Under the pieces are notes generated by a model, which saw nothing but the letters and a program-made list of their open reading frames with translations, was not told where the DNA came from and did no database searches. The position numbers were made by a program, and so were the translations under genes. From positions 134,419 to 197,112 of the forward strand of contig JANWZE010000152.1 of assembly GCA_025054955.1 (NCBI GenBank): a stretch of DNA of 62,694 nt, read 5' to 3'. The DNA comes from Blastocatellia bacterium. Its GTDB lineage: Bacteria; Acidobacteriota; Blastocatellia; HR10; J050. Shown in pieces: positions 1 to 9,122 of the stretch. Numbering within the stretch: position 1 is the first letter of the stretch; each line of letters begins with the position of its first letter.

Positions 1-66
1 CGTGAGGTCATTTGCGCTGGGTCATGCGAGCGCCCAGCTTGAGCGAGCGTTCGTTCGCTTCCCAGC

Positions 67-2799
67 TCAATGGCTGAGGCCGTGACATTTCTTGTATTTC
101 TTGCCGCTGCCACATGGGCAGGGTTCATTCGGACCGACACGCGGCCCTTCATGCCGGACCGTGCGGGGTTGATTATCGGCAGTGTTGCTGCCGTCCAGGA
201 CATTGGCGGCATCATGTTTGTATTGGAGTCGGTCATGTCGGGGCGCGCGGCGGCGCAATCGCTCGGCTGACGGCTCGCGGACGGTGACCTGGATATTCCA
301 TAGAAATCGAATCGTGTCACGATCAATTCGATCCAGCATGGCCTGAAACAGCTCGAAGGATTCTCGTTTGTATTCAACCAACGGATCACGTTGCGCATAT
401 CCGCGCAGTCCGATGCCTTCTCGCAAATGATCAAGGACGAGCAGGTGATCTTTCCATTGAGCATCCACGACGTTGAGCATGATGGCACGCTCATACTGTC
501 GTAACAGGTCGGGGCCGATTAACGCTTCCTTGGTGGTATAAATCGCTTCGAGTTTTGGCCAGACCGTCTGCTTCAGCTCCGCATTGCTCATGTGCTCATA
601 ATCGGGGACTTCAGCCTCCAGGTCAAATCCATAGATATTGCGCAAGTCCAGCTTCAGGCCGTTGAAGTCCCACTCCTGCGGGCTCAGGTCTGTGTTTAGA
701 TACTGATCAACCATGTCCTCAAAGAGGTCTTGCGCGATGCTGAGAATGTAATCGCGTTGGTCGGTTTCGCTGAGCAACTGTCGGCGCAGGCTATAGATCG
801 TTTGCCGCTGCTTGTTCATCACGTCGTCATATTCGAGCAGGTGTTTTCGGATACTGAAGTTGTGCGCCTCGACAGATTTCTGCGCGCGCTCAATAGCTCT
901 GGAGACCATCTTGGATTCAATCGGTTCGCCTTTGGGCCAGCCGCCCAGACGGTCCATGATCCGGCGCACGCGCTCGCCAGCGAAGATACGCATCAAGTCA
1001 TCTTCTAAAGAAAGGTAGAAGCGGGACGAGCCAGGGTCACCCTGACGACCGGCGCGGCCACGAAGCTGATTATCAATGCGCCGCGATTCATGTCGCTCTG
1101 TGCCGAGGATATGCAAGCCGCCCAGCGCGACCACTTCCTCGTGTTCAGCGTCAGTGATCTTCTTCATTTCTTTGACGGCCTCAGCCCATTGTTCAGGCGT
1201 CGCGTCTTCGGGATTGATCTCCTTTTTCTTGAGGATTTCACGCGCCAAGAACTCCGGATTGCCGCCCAGCAGAATGTCGGTGCCGCGTCCGGCCATGTTG
1301 GTGGCAATCGTGACGGCCTTCTTGCGACCGGCTTGCGCGACAATCTCCGCTTCGCGCTCGTGGTATTTGGCGTTTAGCACATTGTGGGGGATGCCAAGCC
1401 TCTTGAGCCGCTTGGAGAGCATTTCTGAATTTTCCACCGAGACCGTGCCGACGAGCACCGGCTGTCCGCGCTCATAACAATCTTTGATCTCCTGCACGAC
1501 GGCGTCCCATTTCTCGGCCAGCGTTTGGTAGACCAAATCGGGACGATCGTCACGGATCATCGGCCGGTGCGTTGGGATCACCACCACATCGAGGTTATAG
1601 ATTTTGGCGAATTCTTCTGCTTCGGTTTCCGCCGTGCCGGTCATGCCAGCCAGCTTCTCGTACATACGAAACAGATTCTGGAAGGTGATCGTGGCCAACG
1701 TCTGATTTTCCGGCTCGATGCGCACGCCCTCCTTGGCTTCAATTGCCTGATGCAAACCGTCTGACCACCGCCGACCCGGCATGAGGCGTCCGGTGAAATC
1801 GTCCACGATGATGATCTCGCCATCTTTGTTCACGTAGTGACGGTCTAAGTGGTAGAGCGTGTGAGCCACGAGCGCCTGATTGACGCAGTGGAGAATCTCC
1901 ATGTTGGCTGGATCAAACAAATTGCCACAGTTGAGCAGTTGTTCAGCCCGCTCAACGCCGCTCTCGCTCAATGCGGCTGAGCGTGCTTTCTCATCCACCA
2001 TGAAGTCAATGTCTCGACGCAATCGTCGCACAACGGCGTCGGCGTCGTAGTAGCGTTGTGTGTTCTCTTCCGACGGGCCGGAGATGATCAACGGCGTGCG
2101 CGCTTCATCAATCAGAATCGAATCAACCTCGTCAACGATGGCGTAGTAGTGGCCGCGCTGCACGCATTGGCTCAATTCATACTTCATGTTGTCGCGCAGG
2201 TAGTCAAATCCAATCTCGTTATTCGTGCCGTAGGTGATGTCGCAGGCGTACATCTGACGGCGCTCGTTGTCGTCCAGCTCGTGAATGATCTTGCCAACGG
2301 TCAAACCGAGGAAGCGATAAATCTTGCCCATCCATTCCGCGTCGCGCTTGGCCAGGTAGTCGTTGACGGTGACGATATGCACGCCTCTGCCGGCCAACGC
2401 GTTGAGATAGGCCGGCAGGGTTGCCACCAGTGTTTTACCTTCACCGGTCTTCATCTCTGCGATTTTGCCTTCATGCAGCACGATCCCGCCGATCAGTTGC
2501 ACGTCGAAGTGGCGCATGCCGGTTGTGCGGACCGACGCTTCGCGCACGACGGCAAACGCTTCCGGCAACAATTCGTCCAGCGCCTCCTGCAGCCGGACTT
2601 TCATGTGCTCTTCTGGCACTGACTCGAGCATTCGATCAAGTCGTTGTCGGAACTCAGCGGTTTTGTCTCGCAGTTGCTGGTCAGTCAATTTCTTGACCTC
2701 CGGCTCCAGCGCGTTGATCTGTTCGATGCGTGGACGGAGTCGCTTTAGGTAACGCTCATTGGCACTTCCAAAGATGGCGGTAAGAATTTTGTTGAACAT
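67..2799 (-). CDS. secA: Preprotein translocase ATPase SecA
   Basis: ATP-driven motor that pushes unfolded preproteins through SecYEG at the inner membrane. The 910-residue product has the usual SecA length. The N-terminal nucleotide-binding fold carries a Walker A motif (MKTGEGKT, residues 116-123) and a DEVD box. The second helicase lobe has the [10 protein letters not shown] and GRAGRQGD motifs, followed by the preprotein cross-linking, wing and scaffold regions. The C-terminus ends in the zinc/SecB-binding tail CxCx8CH ([14 protein letters not shown]). The start [12 protein letters not shown] matches family N-termini. It is the first gene in the window and no Sec partner lies next to it. 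hemW follows on the same strand after about 120 bp. Confidence 0.98.
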   Translation of the reverse strand: MFNKILTAIFGSANERYLKRLRPRIEQINALEPEVKKLTDQQLRDKTAEFRQRLDRMLESVPEEHMKVRLQEALDELLPEAFAVVREASVRTTGMRHFDVQLIGGIVLHEGKIAEMKTGEGKTLVATLPAYLNALAGRGVHIVTVNDYLAKRDAEWMGKIYRFLGLTVGKIIHELDDNERRQMYACDITYGTNNEIGFDYLRDNMKYELSQCVQRGHYYAIVDEVDSILIDEARTPLIISGPSEENTQRYYDADAVVRRLRRDIDFMVDEKARSAALSESGVERAEQLLNCGNLFDPANMEILHCVNQALVAHTLYHLDRHYVNKDGEIIIVDDFTGRLMPGRRWSDGLHQAIEAKEGVRIEPENQTLATITFQNLFRMYEKLAGMTGTAETEAEEFAKIYNLDVVVIPTHRPMIRDDRPDLVYQTLAEKWDAVVQEIKDCYERGQPVLVGTVSVENSEMLSKRLKRLGIPHNVLNAKYHEREAEIVAQAGRKKAVTIATNMAGRGTDILLGGNPEFLAREILKKKEINPEDATPEQWAEAVKEMKKITDAEHEEVVALGGLHILGTERHESRRIDNQLRGRAGRQGDPGSSRFYLSLEDDLMRIFAGERVRRIMDRLGGWPKGEPIESKMVSRAIERAQKSVEAHNFSIRKHLLEYDDVMNKQRQTIYSLRRQLLSETDQRDYILSIAQDLFEDMVDQYLNTDLSPQEWDFNGLKLDLRNIYGFDLEAEVPDYEHMSNAELKQTVWPKLEAIYTTKEALIGPDLLRQYERAIMLNVVDAQWKDHLLVLDHLREGIGLRGYAQRDPLVEYKRESFELFQAMLDRIDRDTIRFLWNIQVTVREPSAERLRRRAPRHDRLQYKHDAANVLDGSNTADNQPRTVRHEGPRVGPNEPCPCGSGKKYKKCHGLSH

Positions 2800-2920
2800 T
2801 GCTCAAGTCCTTGGCCGGAAGATGATTCAGGCAAAGAATTTTAGTGACAGTCATGTGACAAGGCAACCACCAAGCGCGAACAGCCGCGCCCTTGTCCAGG
2901 CATGCAGCGTAAGGGTCTCT

Positions 2921-4060
2921 TCATACAAACACGGTGAGCACTTCATTGGATAGCGTCAGCCCACGACGTGTCAGTTTCAACCAGCCGTTTTCTCGGCTGA
3001 CCAATCCTGCTTCGATCAATGGCGTCAACGCTTCTTCGTACTCAGCCCACACGTCTATGCCATAGTGCGTTTGAAACTGGTGCAGGTTGATCCCGCCGAT
3101 TTGTCGCAATCCGAGGAACAAGGCTTCTTGTCGGCGCGTCTGCTGAGTGACAGGCGTTCGCATCCAGATGGCGTGACCCAGCCGACCAACCTGTTCGATG
3201 TAGGCGCCAGGCGTTTTCACATTGACGCGACGCTCAACCCAATCATAGCTGGCCGCGCTGCAACCGAATCCAAGATATGGTGTGTCTGACCAGTACTTGA
3301 GGTTATGACGCGAGCGGAATCCAGGCAGCGCCCAGTTGGAAAGTTCATAGTGCTCATATCCTTCAGCCCGCGCGCGATCCAACAGCAGCTCGTACATCTG
3401 AACGCTCAATTCTTCATCCGGTTGAGGCCAACGTCCCCGTTGGAGCTGTCTGGCCAACGGCGTGCCTTCATGCACCTCCAGCAAATAGGCGGAGATATGT
3501 GTTGGCCGCAGCGCCAAGGCTTGATCGAGAGTATATTGCCACTCGGTCAGTGATTGGTTGGGCAAGCCGATGATCAAATCCAGATTGAGATTGCTCAGTC
3601 CAGCCTCTCGCAAAATCCTAAAACATGCCCACACGTCTTGCGCCGTATGCCTGCGCCCTAACTGGCGCAGATGGCGCTCAATGAACGATTGCGCGCCGAT
3701 GCTGACGCGATTGATGCCGATTCGTCTGAGTTGTTCAGCCTTCTCTTCGTTGATGGATTCGGGGTTGGCTTCGAGTGTGACCTCTGGATCATCAGCGATG
3801 GTGAAGTGGTGATGAACTGCCTCAATGATTTGTTGCAGTTGCTCAGCGGTCAGTAGCGCCGGCGTGCCGCCGCCGAAATAGATCGTATCTGCTGTCAGCC
3901 CGTCCGGATACAGGTTGGCGCGCGTGTGAGCGATCTCGTTGATAACCGTCTCAACGTAAGGCTGCCTCAACCGGGCCGGGAAAACGCCGGCGTCGAAATC
4001 ACAGTAAGCGCAGTGATACGGGCAGAAGGGAACATGAATGTAAATGCCCCATACTGGCAT
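2921..4060 (-). CDS. hemW: HemW-like radical SAM heme chaperone
   Basis: The 379-residue protein belongs to the radical SAM HemW/HemN-like family, whose members bind heme and hand it to respiratory cytochromes; older annotations call them oxygen-independent coproporphyrinogen oxidases. The cluster-binding motif CxxxCxxC is at residues 13, 17 and 20 (FCPYHCAYCDF), followed by the family motifs YFGGGTPALL and VTLEANPES. The C-terminal HemN-type domain includes HNLKYWSDTPYLGFGCSA. The length and the lack of the extra N-terminal region of true HemN favour HemW. It lies downstream of secA on the same strand but about 120 bp away, so co-transcription is uncertain. A heme chaperone fits the multiheme cytochromes encoded at 26-34 kb, though no direct link is visible. 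Confidence 0.88.
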   Translation of the reverse strand: MPVWGIYIHVPFCPYHCAYCDFDAGVFPARLRQPYVETVINEIAHTRANLYPDGLTADTIYFGGGTPALLTAEQLQQIIEAVHHHFTIADDPEVTLEANPESINEEKAEQLRRIGINRVSIGAQSFIERHLRQLGRRHTAQDVWACFRILREAGLSNLNLDLIIGLPNQSLTEWQYTLDQALALRPTHISAYLLEVHEGTPLARQLQRGRWPQPDEELSVQMYELLLDRARAEGYEHYELSNWALPGFRSRHNLKYWSDTPYLGFGCSAASYDWVERRVNVKTPGAYIEQVGRLGHAIWMRTPVTQQTRRQEALFLGLRQIGGINLHQFQTHYGIDVWAEYEEALTPLIEAGLVSRENGWLKLTRRGLTLSNEVLTVFV

Positions 4061-4395
4061 GGTGTCACCAGAACATCACGTTAGCAAAGGCAAGGTTGTG
4101 AGCCGAGCGGTTGCCAGCCATCGCTCTAACCGGCAGCAGCCGGCCGGCCATCGTTTGAAGCGCGGTTGCAAACACGCATTTGTTCATAGGCAGGGCAATT
4201 GTAAAGCTGATCACATCAGAGGGCAACCACCAGCTTACAGGCGCTCTTTTTGATCGAGTGTGGATTGACCAACGTTGTTGACGGGCTTTTCCCCTCACGA
4301 TCAGCAGACTGTCACTAAGGCCAGCGAATCAACCTCAGCCGGTTACGAAGCCATCACGTTGTCGTGCTACAATTCGCTCACAGAGGTGAACGCTT
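4061..4395. other. Intergenic region between divergent hemW and M16 gene
   Basis: This 335-bp region separates the leftward hemW from the rightward M16-family gene. I see no credible gene. A possible -10 (TACAAT, 4368-4373) with a weak -35 (TTACGA, 4343-4348; 19-bp spacing) lies about 22 bp upstream of the M16 start codon. No inverted repeat or riboswitch-like fold is evident. Confidence 0.35.
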
Positions 4396-7300
4396 ATGAG
4401 GAAATGGATAACCATCGCCATGCTGCTTGTTGTTGGATTATGGTGGCTCCACCCGATGAGTGGACTGGCTCAAAGCGGGCGGCAAAGACCAGCCATTCGT
4501 CCGCGTCCAACTGAGCCAGAGAAACAGCCAGCAGAGAAGACGCCGGAGAAGGCTCCTGAGCCGAGCGCTGAGCCGAACACCGGAGCCATTGCTGCCGGCG
4601 GCCAGATTGTCAAACGGGCGTTTGATCCCAAAACGGCCACCATGCGGTTCCTTTTGAAGAATGGATTGACGGTGCTGGTTCGTGAGAAATACGCCAGGCC
4701 GATGGTCGCGATTGCAGCCTATGTCAAGGCCGGACGACTGAACGAGCCGGAAGGAAGTTGGGGCGTCGCGCAGCTCGTTCAGCGACTGTTGCTGCACGGC
4801 ACAACCCGTCGGCCTAAGACGCAAGCTGTGCGCGAACTGCGCATGCTGGGCGGTGTGTTTGATGCGCATACAGCCGACGACCATACGGTTTATCGCGTGG
4901 CGCTTCCCGCAGAGAAAGCACGTCAAGCATTGGACATTTTGGCCGACATGCTGCAACAGCCTGCATTCGACCCAGAAACCATTAAGCGGCAAGCTGAGCT
5001 GCTGTGGCAGGAGTACGATGCGCGTCAAAATGATCTGGCCACGCAGGCATCTTCGGCCGTTGCTGCATTGGCCATGCCGGGCCATCCGATTGCCCGCATG
5101 CCGGCCATTGAGAGCCTGCGAGCGATCCCGGTGGAAGCTGCTGTCGCGTTCTACCAGACGCATTACAGGCCGGGGAATGTCATCCTCAGTTTGGTGGGCG
5201 CGGTGAATCCGTTCACTGTCATCGAGCCGATTCAACGCGGTTACGGCGCGTGGCCTATCGTAGAGCTCAGCCCGCAGCCCGCAGAGCACAGACTGCAGAA
5301 ATCGCAAGGCGGCGAGCAGAAGGCGGAAACGACGGCTCAGGAGACGCGAGTTAGCCGTCAAGAATCGAGCCCGATGAATCCACAACCCGCAATCCAATTG
5401 GCGGCGCCGCCTCGACCGCAATCCGAAGAGCAGACGGCGACTGGTAATCAATTGCGCTACGATCGAAAGGAGATGGCAATTGATCAGGCGTTGCTCACGG
5501 TCGGCTATCGGCTTGATGCCATCGAGCCGTCGGATCGAGCTGCCCTCGACGTATTGGCTGCCGTGCTTGGCCTGGGGCAGATGTCGCAGCTTCAGCACGA
5601 ATTGCAATCGGTTCTGTCGGCGCCTGCGACGCTGACACGACTCACGTTGTCACGAGCCATCACTGGCGAGTCGCGGGCTATAGAATTATGGTTGTTTCAG
5701 TGCTGGGCGCCACCACGACAGTTCAATGCAGCCGAGCTGGCATTCTTTAATTTGATCCAGCGACTGCGTCGTGAGTTCATCTCACCTGGCCAGTTGCAAC
5801 GAGCACAATCATTGTTGGAACGGCAGTTTTACGATCGTCGCGCCATGTTGCACGACGAAGCCGCCGAATTAGCGCAAGCCGAGGCAGTGATGGGTGAGTA
5901 TCAGGAAGCCGATCGTTTCGTCGAGCGGATTCGCAGTGTCACGGCCGAGCAGGTACAGCGGGTCGCGGCCAAGTATTTTATGCTCACGAATGTCGCTATC
6001 TACGAAGTGCTCCCGCCAGGGCTGAGCGCGCCGGGCACAACGGCCGAGAGTATTGCTAACTGGCTGACCAAACAGATTCCCGGAATTGACAAGCCGGTCG
6101 AAGCCGGCCGAGCCGCATCGTCCCCTGCCATGCCGTTCATCCGCCAAGGGCAACGTGCGCGTCCGACAGACGAGACCGAAGCGATGCTGTTTTCACTGCA
6201 ACCGGAGCCAATTCGCAACTATTCGGTTCTGCGCGGTTCGCGCGCTTACGTGCGTGAAGACCGCGCGCGTCCGACGGTGGCAATAGGACTTTTCTTTCAG
6301 GGAGGCCGCCTGTTTGAAGAGGCCGCCAATAACGGCATCACTGAATTGATGCTGCGCGCGATGGCGCGTGGCGTCAAAAGCAAATGGAATCCAGAGACCG
6401 GCGCGCCAATCGAACGCGGCGACGAAGTGGCTGTTTCGGGCGACATGCTGGCGATCCAATTGGAGCAGCTTGGCGCCGAGCTACATATTGTCAACGAGGC
6501 AGACTTTTTTGGTTTCATCCTGAACGTCTTATCCCGCAATCAGGAACAGGCGCTCAGAACATTGGTAGATATCATCGAACGACCCACATTTGAAGAGGCA
6601 AATGTAAATCACGCCCGCGCGGCGTTACTGAGTGAAATTCGTCGGCGCGGTCCGCAGCCGCGCCAGTTGGCCTGGCAGGCGCTGCTCGGATCGCATCCGT
6701 ATGGTTTGCCACGGCTGGGTCAGGCCCAGGTCGTTCAGGCTCTCACCGCCCAGCAATTACGCGCGTGGCGCGAGCGCACCATTGGTCAGCAATTTCCTAT
6801 TGCGATCATCGTGGGTGATACGGACGGCTCGATTCTGGTCTCCAATGTAATCGGTAGAGAATTCCGTCGCCAGGAGACAGATCGAACATTCCGCGCCGTT
6901 ATCCCGTCGCCCCCTGCTCAACCGCGCGAGCAGGCGCAGGCGGACAACACCTTGTCAGCCCTGACTGTCGGTTTTCTGGCGCCGCAAAACAAGATGGACG
7001 AGCACGACGTGTTTGATGTGATTCAACAGCTCATGTCAGGCGCTGGCAGTCGGCTGACAGATCAACTGTGCGGTGAATCAACGTTGGCCTATCACGCAGA
7101 AGCGATCTATGAGCCGCGGCTCCTGTCCGGTGGCTTTTTCGCTTCGCTACTGCTTCGACCGGAACACGACGCGCCCGCCCGTGATGTGTTGGAGCGGGAG
7201 TTCAACCGGCTCGTGGCCGAGCCTATCGGAGATGATGAGCTGGCTCTCGGCGTCAATTCAGCCGTCAGCGCCCACGCTGTAAGACTTGATCAGCATGTTG

Positions 7301-7467
7301 CTCGCGTCTTGGCTTACACGCGACGCATCTTCTTGAATGGCCAGCCTGCCGACGTGGATGCTTACAGTGAGCGAGTGCGTGCTGTGACCAAAGAGAAAAT
7401 TCGCGCTGTTGCCGGCCAGTATTTCAAATGGACTCAACGCGGCGTGGGCGTGGTCCGCAAGCCCTGA
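4396..7467 (+). CDS. Secreted double M16 (insulinase-fold) protein lacking the zinc motif
   Basis: The 1023-residue protein starts with a signal peptide (cleavage near residue 25, after SGLAQ) and a Pro/Glu-rich linker. Two consecutive M16 modules follow, at about residues 75-560 and 610-1020. Active M16 peptidases carry HxxEH in the first helix of a module. At that place module 1 reads QLVQR (residues 126-130, in GVAQLVQRLLLHGT), and module 2 (NNGITELMLRAM) has none either. The protein therefore looks catalytically dead while keeping the fold. M16 proteins of Gram-negative bacteria often occur as an active/inactive pair, but no active partner is encoded in this window. A Gln/Glu-rich insert lies at about residues 295-355. 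The role is unknown: chaperone, scaffold or partner of a distant protease are all possible. Confidence 0.85.
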   Translation: MRKWITIAMLLVVGLWWLHPMSGLAQSGRQRPAIRPRPTEPEKQPAEKTPEKAPEPSAEPNTGAIAAGGQIVKRAFDPKTATMRFLLKNGLTVLVREKYARPMVAIAAYVKAGRLNEPEGSWGVAQLVQRLLLHGTTRRPKTQAVRELRMLGGVFDAHTADDHTVYRVALPAEKARQALDILADMLQQPAFDPETIKRQAELLWQEYDARQNDLATQASSAVAALAMPGHPIARMPAIESLRAIPVEAAVAFYQTHYRPGNVILSLVGAVNPFTVIEPIQRGYGAWPIVELSPQPAEHRLQKSQGGEQKAETTAQETRVSRQESSPMNPQPAIQLAAPPRPQSEEQTATGNQLRYDRKEMAIDQALLTVGYRLDAIEPSDRAALDVLAAVLGLGQMSQLQHELQSVLSAPATLTRLTLSRAITGESRAIELWLFQCWAPPRQFNAAELAFFNLIQRLRREFISPGQLQRAQSLLERQFYDRRAMLHDEAAELAQAEAVMGEYQEADRFVERIRSVTAEQVQRVAAKYFMLTNVAIYEVLPPGLSAPGTTAESIANWLTKQIPGIDKPVEAGRAASSPAMPFIRQGQRARPTDETEAMLFSLQPEPIRNYSVLRGSRAYVREDRARPTVAIGLFFQGGRLFEEAANNGITELMLRAMARGVKSKWNPETGAPIERGDEVAVSGDMLAIQLEQLGAELHIVNEADFFGFILNVLSRNQEQALRTLVDIIERPTFEEANVNHARAALLSEIRRRGPQPRQLAWQALLGSHPYGLPRLGQAQVVQALTAQQLRAWRERTIGQQFPIAIIVGDTDGSILVSNVIGREFRRQETDRTFRAVIPSPPAQPREQAQADNTLSALTVGFLAPQNKMDEHDVFDVIQQLMSGAGSRLTDQLCGESTLAYHAEAIYEPRLLSGGFFASLLLRPEHDAPARDVLEREFNRLVAEPIGDDELALGVNSAVSAHAVRLDQHVARVLAYTRRIFLNGQPADVDAYSERVRAVTKEKIRAVAGQYFKWTQRGVGVVRKP

Positions 7468-7559
7468 AAACTGGCGCTGCTTACGCTGGTTTCTCAGCAC
7501 GGTTTTGCACCTCAAGGTGTGAGGACTTTCGAGAAACAGCGATCATCTCTCCTAAAAAT

Positions 7560-7820
7560 AACATTTTCATCCTTCGTGGTGTGCGATAGCACATGAGCGA
7601 TTCCTCGCTTTATCTTGGAGTGCGCCGGCAGAGCGAAGCGGCGACGGCGCTTTCTCCTCAGAAAAAGTGGCACGGGCGTTCCCGCCTGTGGCGTTCTTGA
7701 TCGTTTCTGGGCGTCGTCCAGACGGCATGAACAACTCCTTAGAAAAAGTGGCACAGGCAATTCCTGCCTGCACTTCATTTTCATGGTTCGTGGCGGTCGC
7801 GGAGCACATGGGCGATTCCC
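7560..7820. repeat. Composite imperfect direct repeats
   Basis: Two nested repeat pairs fill this non-coding stretch. The inner pair (7654-7688 and 7735-7770) shares CTCCT, AGAAAAAGTGGCAC and a small GC-rich hairpin ending in GCCTG. The outer pair (about 7560-7604 and 7777-7820) shares TTCGTGG, AGCACATG and GCGATTCC. The copies differ by scattered substitutions and one indel, so they are old. Open frames crossing the region have no protein-like character. The arrangement resembles a decayed palindromic repeat cluster next to an insertion sequence. Confidence 0.6.
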
Positions 7821-7859
7821 TTAACATGTCATAGGCATGCTCTGAAAACTGGTACTCGA

Positions 7860-8032
7860 TCATGGAACCTCTTCAGCCCTAACTGGTCCGCGGAATTCTG
7901 AAACCAGCAATCTCCTCCAATCTTCTATAATGGCTGTAAGCCCGCTTCCATCCTGTTTCTCCGGAACAAGAAAGTCCTCATCAATTTCCTTGATCACGCC
8001 ACTGACGTAATCTCGCGCAGTGAATATGATTA
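7860..8032 (-). pseudogene. Small gene disrupted by the IS, followed by a truncated DUF4258-like start
   Basis: Reading leftward from the insertion sequence, an open frame encodes about 55 residues (from [11 protein letters not shown] to VRAEEVP) and stops at 7860. Its stop overlaps an ATG in the arrangement ATGA. The next frame begins MIEYQFSEHAYDMLRE, which resembles the start of DUF4258/toxin-like proteins, and then runs into repeat sequence. If the element and one TA copy are removed, the frame joins an ATG at 8870-8868 to read [15 protein letters not shown], so a 60-residue gene may have been split four codons in. A two-gene toxin-antitoxin-like module is one reading. The families are not securely recognised, and the rebuilt ATG lies inside a repeat unit. 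Confidence 0.35.
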
Positions 8033-8820
8033 GAAGCGGTCTCATAAATACACCTGAGCAGAATCATGATGCAGCCCAGATAAACGAAGCCGAGAAAGTT
8101 CTCTGGATGATACTTCTGGCGCACAACCAAGCGTCGAAAGCTTTGCCGCCACGCCCGCAGCCGCTCCACCTTCCCCCGTCGCATGGAGCGGCGCAACCGG
8201 CGACCATCCTGCGTGGCCGCCTTCGGTTCTTCTTGTGCGGCGCGATCATTTGAATGCCCCGTCGGCCATCTTCTGGCGAAGCCGATTATTGTCGTAGACC
8301 CGGTCGCCGACCAATCGCTCAGGCTCCTGTGAGACAACGCGTTGATCGAGCGTTGCTTCGACAAGGGTGACTTCATGCGGGCGAGCAGACGCCATGTTGA
8401 CGGCGCCAGCAAGACCAGCGTCGTCTGCTACGGCCATGAGCTTCGTCCCTTTGTCCCGCTTGGTCTTTCCCACGTCGAGACCCTTTCTTTTGCGACAACA
8501 AATGTGCCGTCAGTGAAGCATTCGGACAGGTCAATTCGGCCGCGTTGGCGCAGGTCTTCCGCCAGCGCCTGCAGCACCTGCCGTAACGTTCCGTCCCGTA
8601 CCCACTGTTGGAATCGGCGATGGCACGTCTGGGAGGGAGGAAAGCGCTCAGGCAGATCGTTCTACCCAGCCCCGCTCCGCAGGACCTAGAGAATGCCCTT
8701 AAGCACCTCTGCCGTATCTCTCCACGGCCGGCCACGACCGTCTTCACGGTGTGCAGGAGGTGGACTAAGAGGCTCGATCACTGCCCATTGCTCGTCGCTT
8801 AATTCTTCTAGTCTTGCCAT
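8033..8820 (-). pseudogene. IS5-family transposase, broken by a stop and frameshifts
   Basis: Translation from 8820 gives MARLEELSDEQWAVIEPL, the usual start of IS5/IS427-type transposases. An in-frame TAG (in place of an expected Trp codon) interrupts it at about 8689. Transposase-like sequence continues in other frames: a WVRDGTLRQVLQALAEDL block, then a SECFTDGTFVVAK block, then [28 protein letters not shown] and [11 protein letters not shown], then an [12 protein letters not shown] block, and finally [17 protein letters not shown] to LGCIMILLR. At least three frame changes are needed, more than the single programmed shift known in this group. I therefore call it a pseudogene. Confidence 0.85.
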
Positions 8821-8858
8821 AACTTTGTAACAAACCGGGGTATTTATGAGACCGCTTC
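8033..8858. mobile_element. IS5-family insertion sequence, decayed
   Basis: A roughly 826-bp element is bounded by perfect inverted repeats (8031-8051 against 8840-8860 including the flanking TA; 19 bp without it). The bases outside each end are TA, consistent with a TA target duplication as in the IS427 group of the IS5 family. The single gene, on the minus strand, is broken by stops and frameshifts, so the copy cannot move by itself, although its ends are intact and could be mobilised in trans. It sits between the remnant at 7860-8032 and a tandem repeat at 8861-8991. Confidence 0.85.
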
Positions 8859-8860
8859 TA

Positions 8861-8991
8861 GTTTGATCATTGGACTTTGTTTCGGATTTCGGGTGTGGTG
8901 CTTGGGATTTCCCCGCAGGGGCTTCGGATTTTTTGTAGTTTGGTCATTGGACTTTGTTTCGAGTCTCGGATTTGGAGCTTCGGATTTCCCC
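8861..8991. repeat. Imperfect tandem repeat upstream of the rrf2-suf promoter
   Basis: Two copies of a roughly 50-bp unit, at 8861-8911 and 8940-8991, share TCATTGGACTTTGTTTCG, then a TTCGGATTT-type track and GGATTTCCCC. The copies differ by substitutions and a short indel. They lie between the insertion sequence and the suf operator, and the right end of the IS abuts the first copy. No coding potential is seen. Confidence 0.6.
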
Positions 8992-9064
8992 TTCTGCGCA
9001 GTTGGTTTTTTATGATGCGGTCGCGCTGGGTTCTGATCAACCGCTGCTTCTCTTTGAGTTTGCT

Positions 9065-9089
9065 ATACTTGACAATTTAGTCAGATTAT
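9065..9089 (+). promoter_or_regulatory. IscR type 1-like operator overlapping the suf -35 element
   Basis: The 25-bp stretch begins ATACTTGAC, has the centre AATTTAGTCAG and ends TTAT. It fits the E. coli IscR type 1 pattern well: ATA, YYGAC half-site, A/T-rich centre, AGTC half-site, TAT. It contains a consensus -35 hexamer TTGACA at 9069-9074, and the start codon of the Rrf2 regulator is 34 bp downstream. The simplest reading is autoregulation by the cluster-bound Rrf2 protein. No convincing -10 is seen. Confidence 0.55.
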
Positions 9090-9122
9090 GTCAGACTTCG
9101 GTCTTAAGTTGGAAGTTACGTT

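Noticed and set aside
1-66. Terminator downstream of secA
   Set aside because: There is a short AGCGA/TCGCT-type hairpin (about 42-60) but no T-tract and a weak stem, so it is not listed.
2056-2622. Antisense open frame inside secA
   Set aside because: Shadow of secA, which is complete and conserved on the minus strand.
4438-5607. Long antisense open frame (389 codons) inside the M16 gene
   Set aside because: It is Arg/Leu/His-rich and compositionally a shadow of the GC-rich sense gene. The plus frame has a signal peptide and clear domains.
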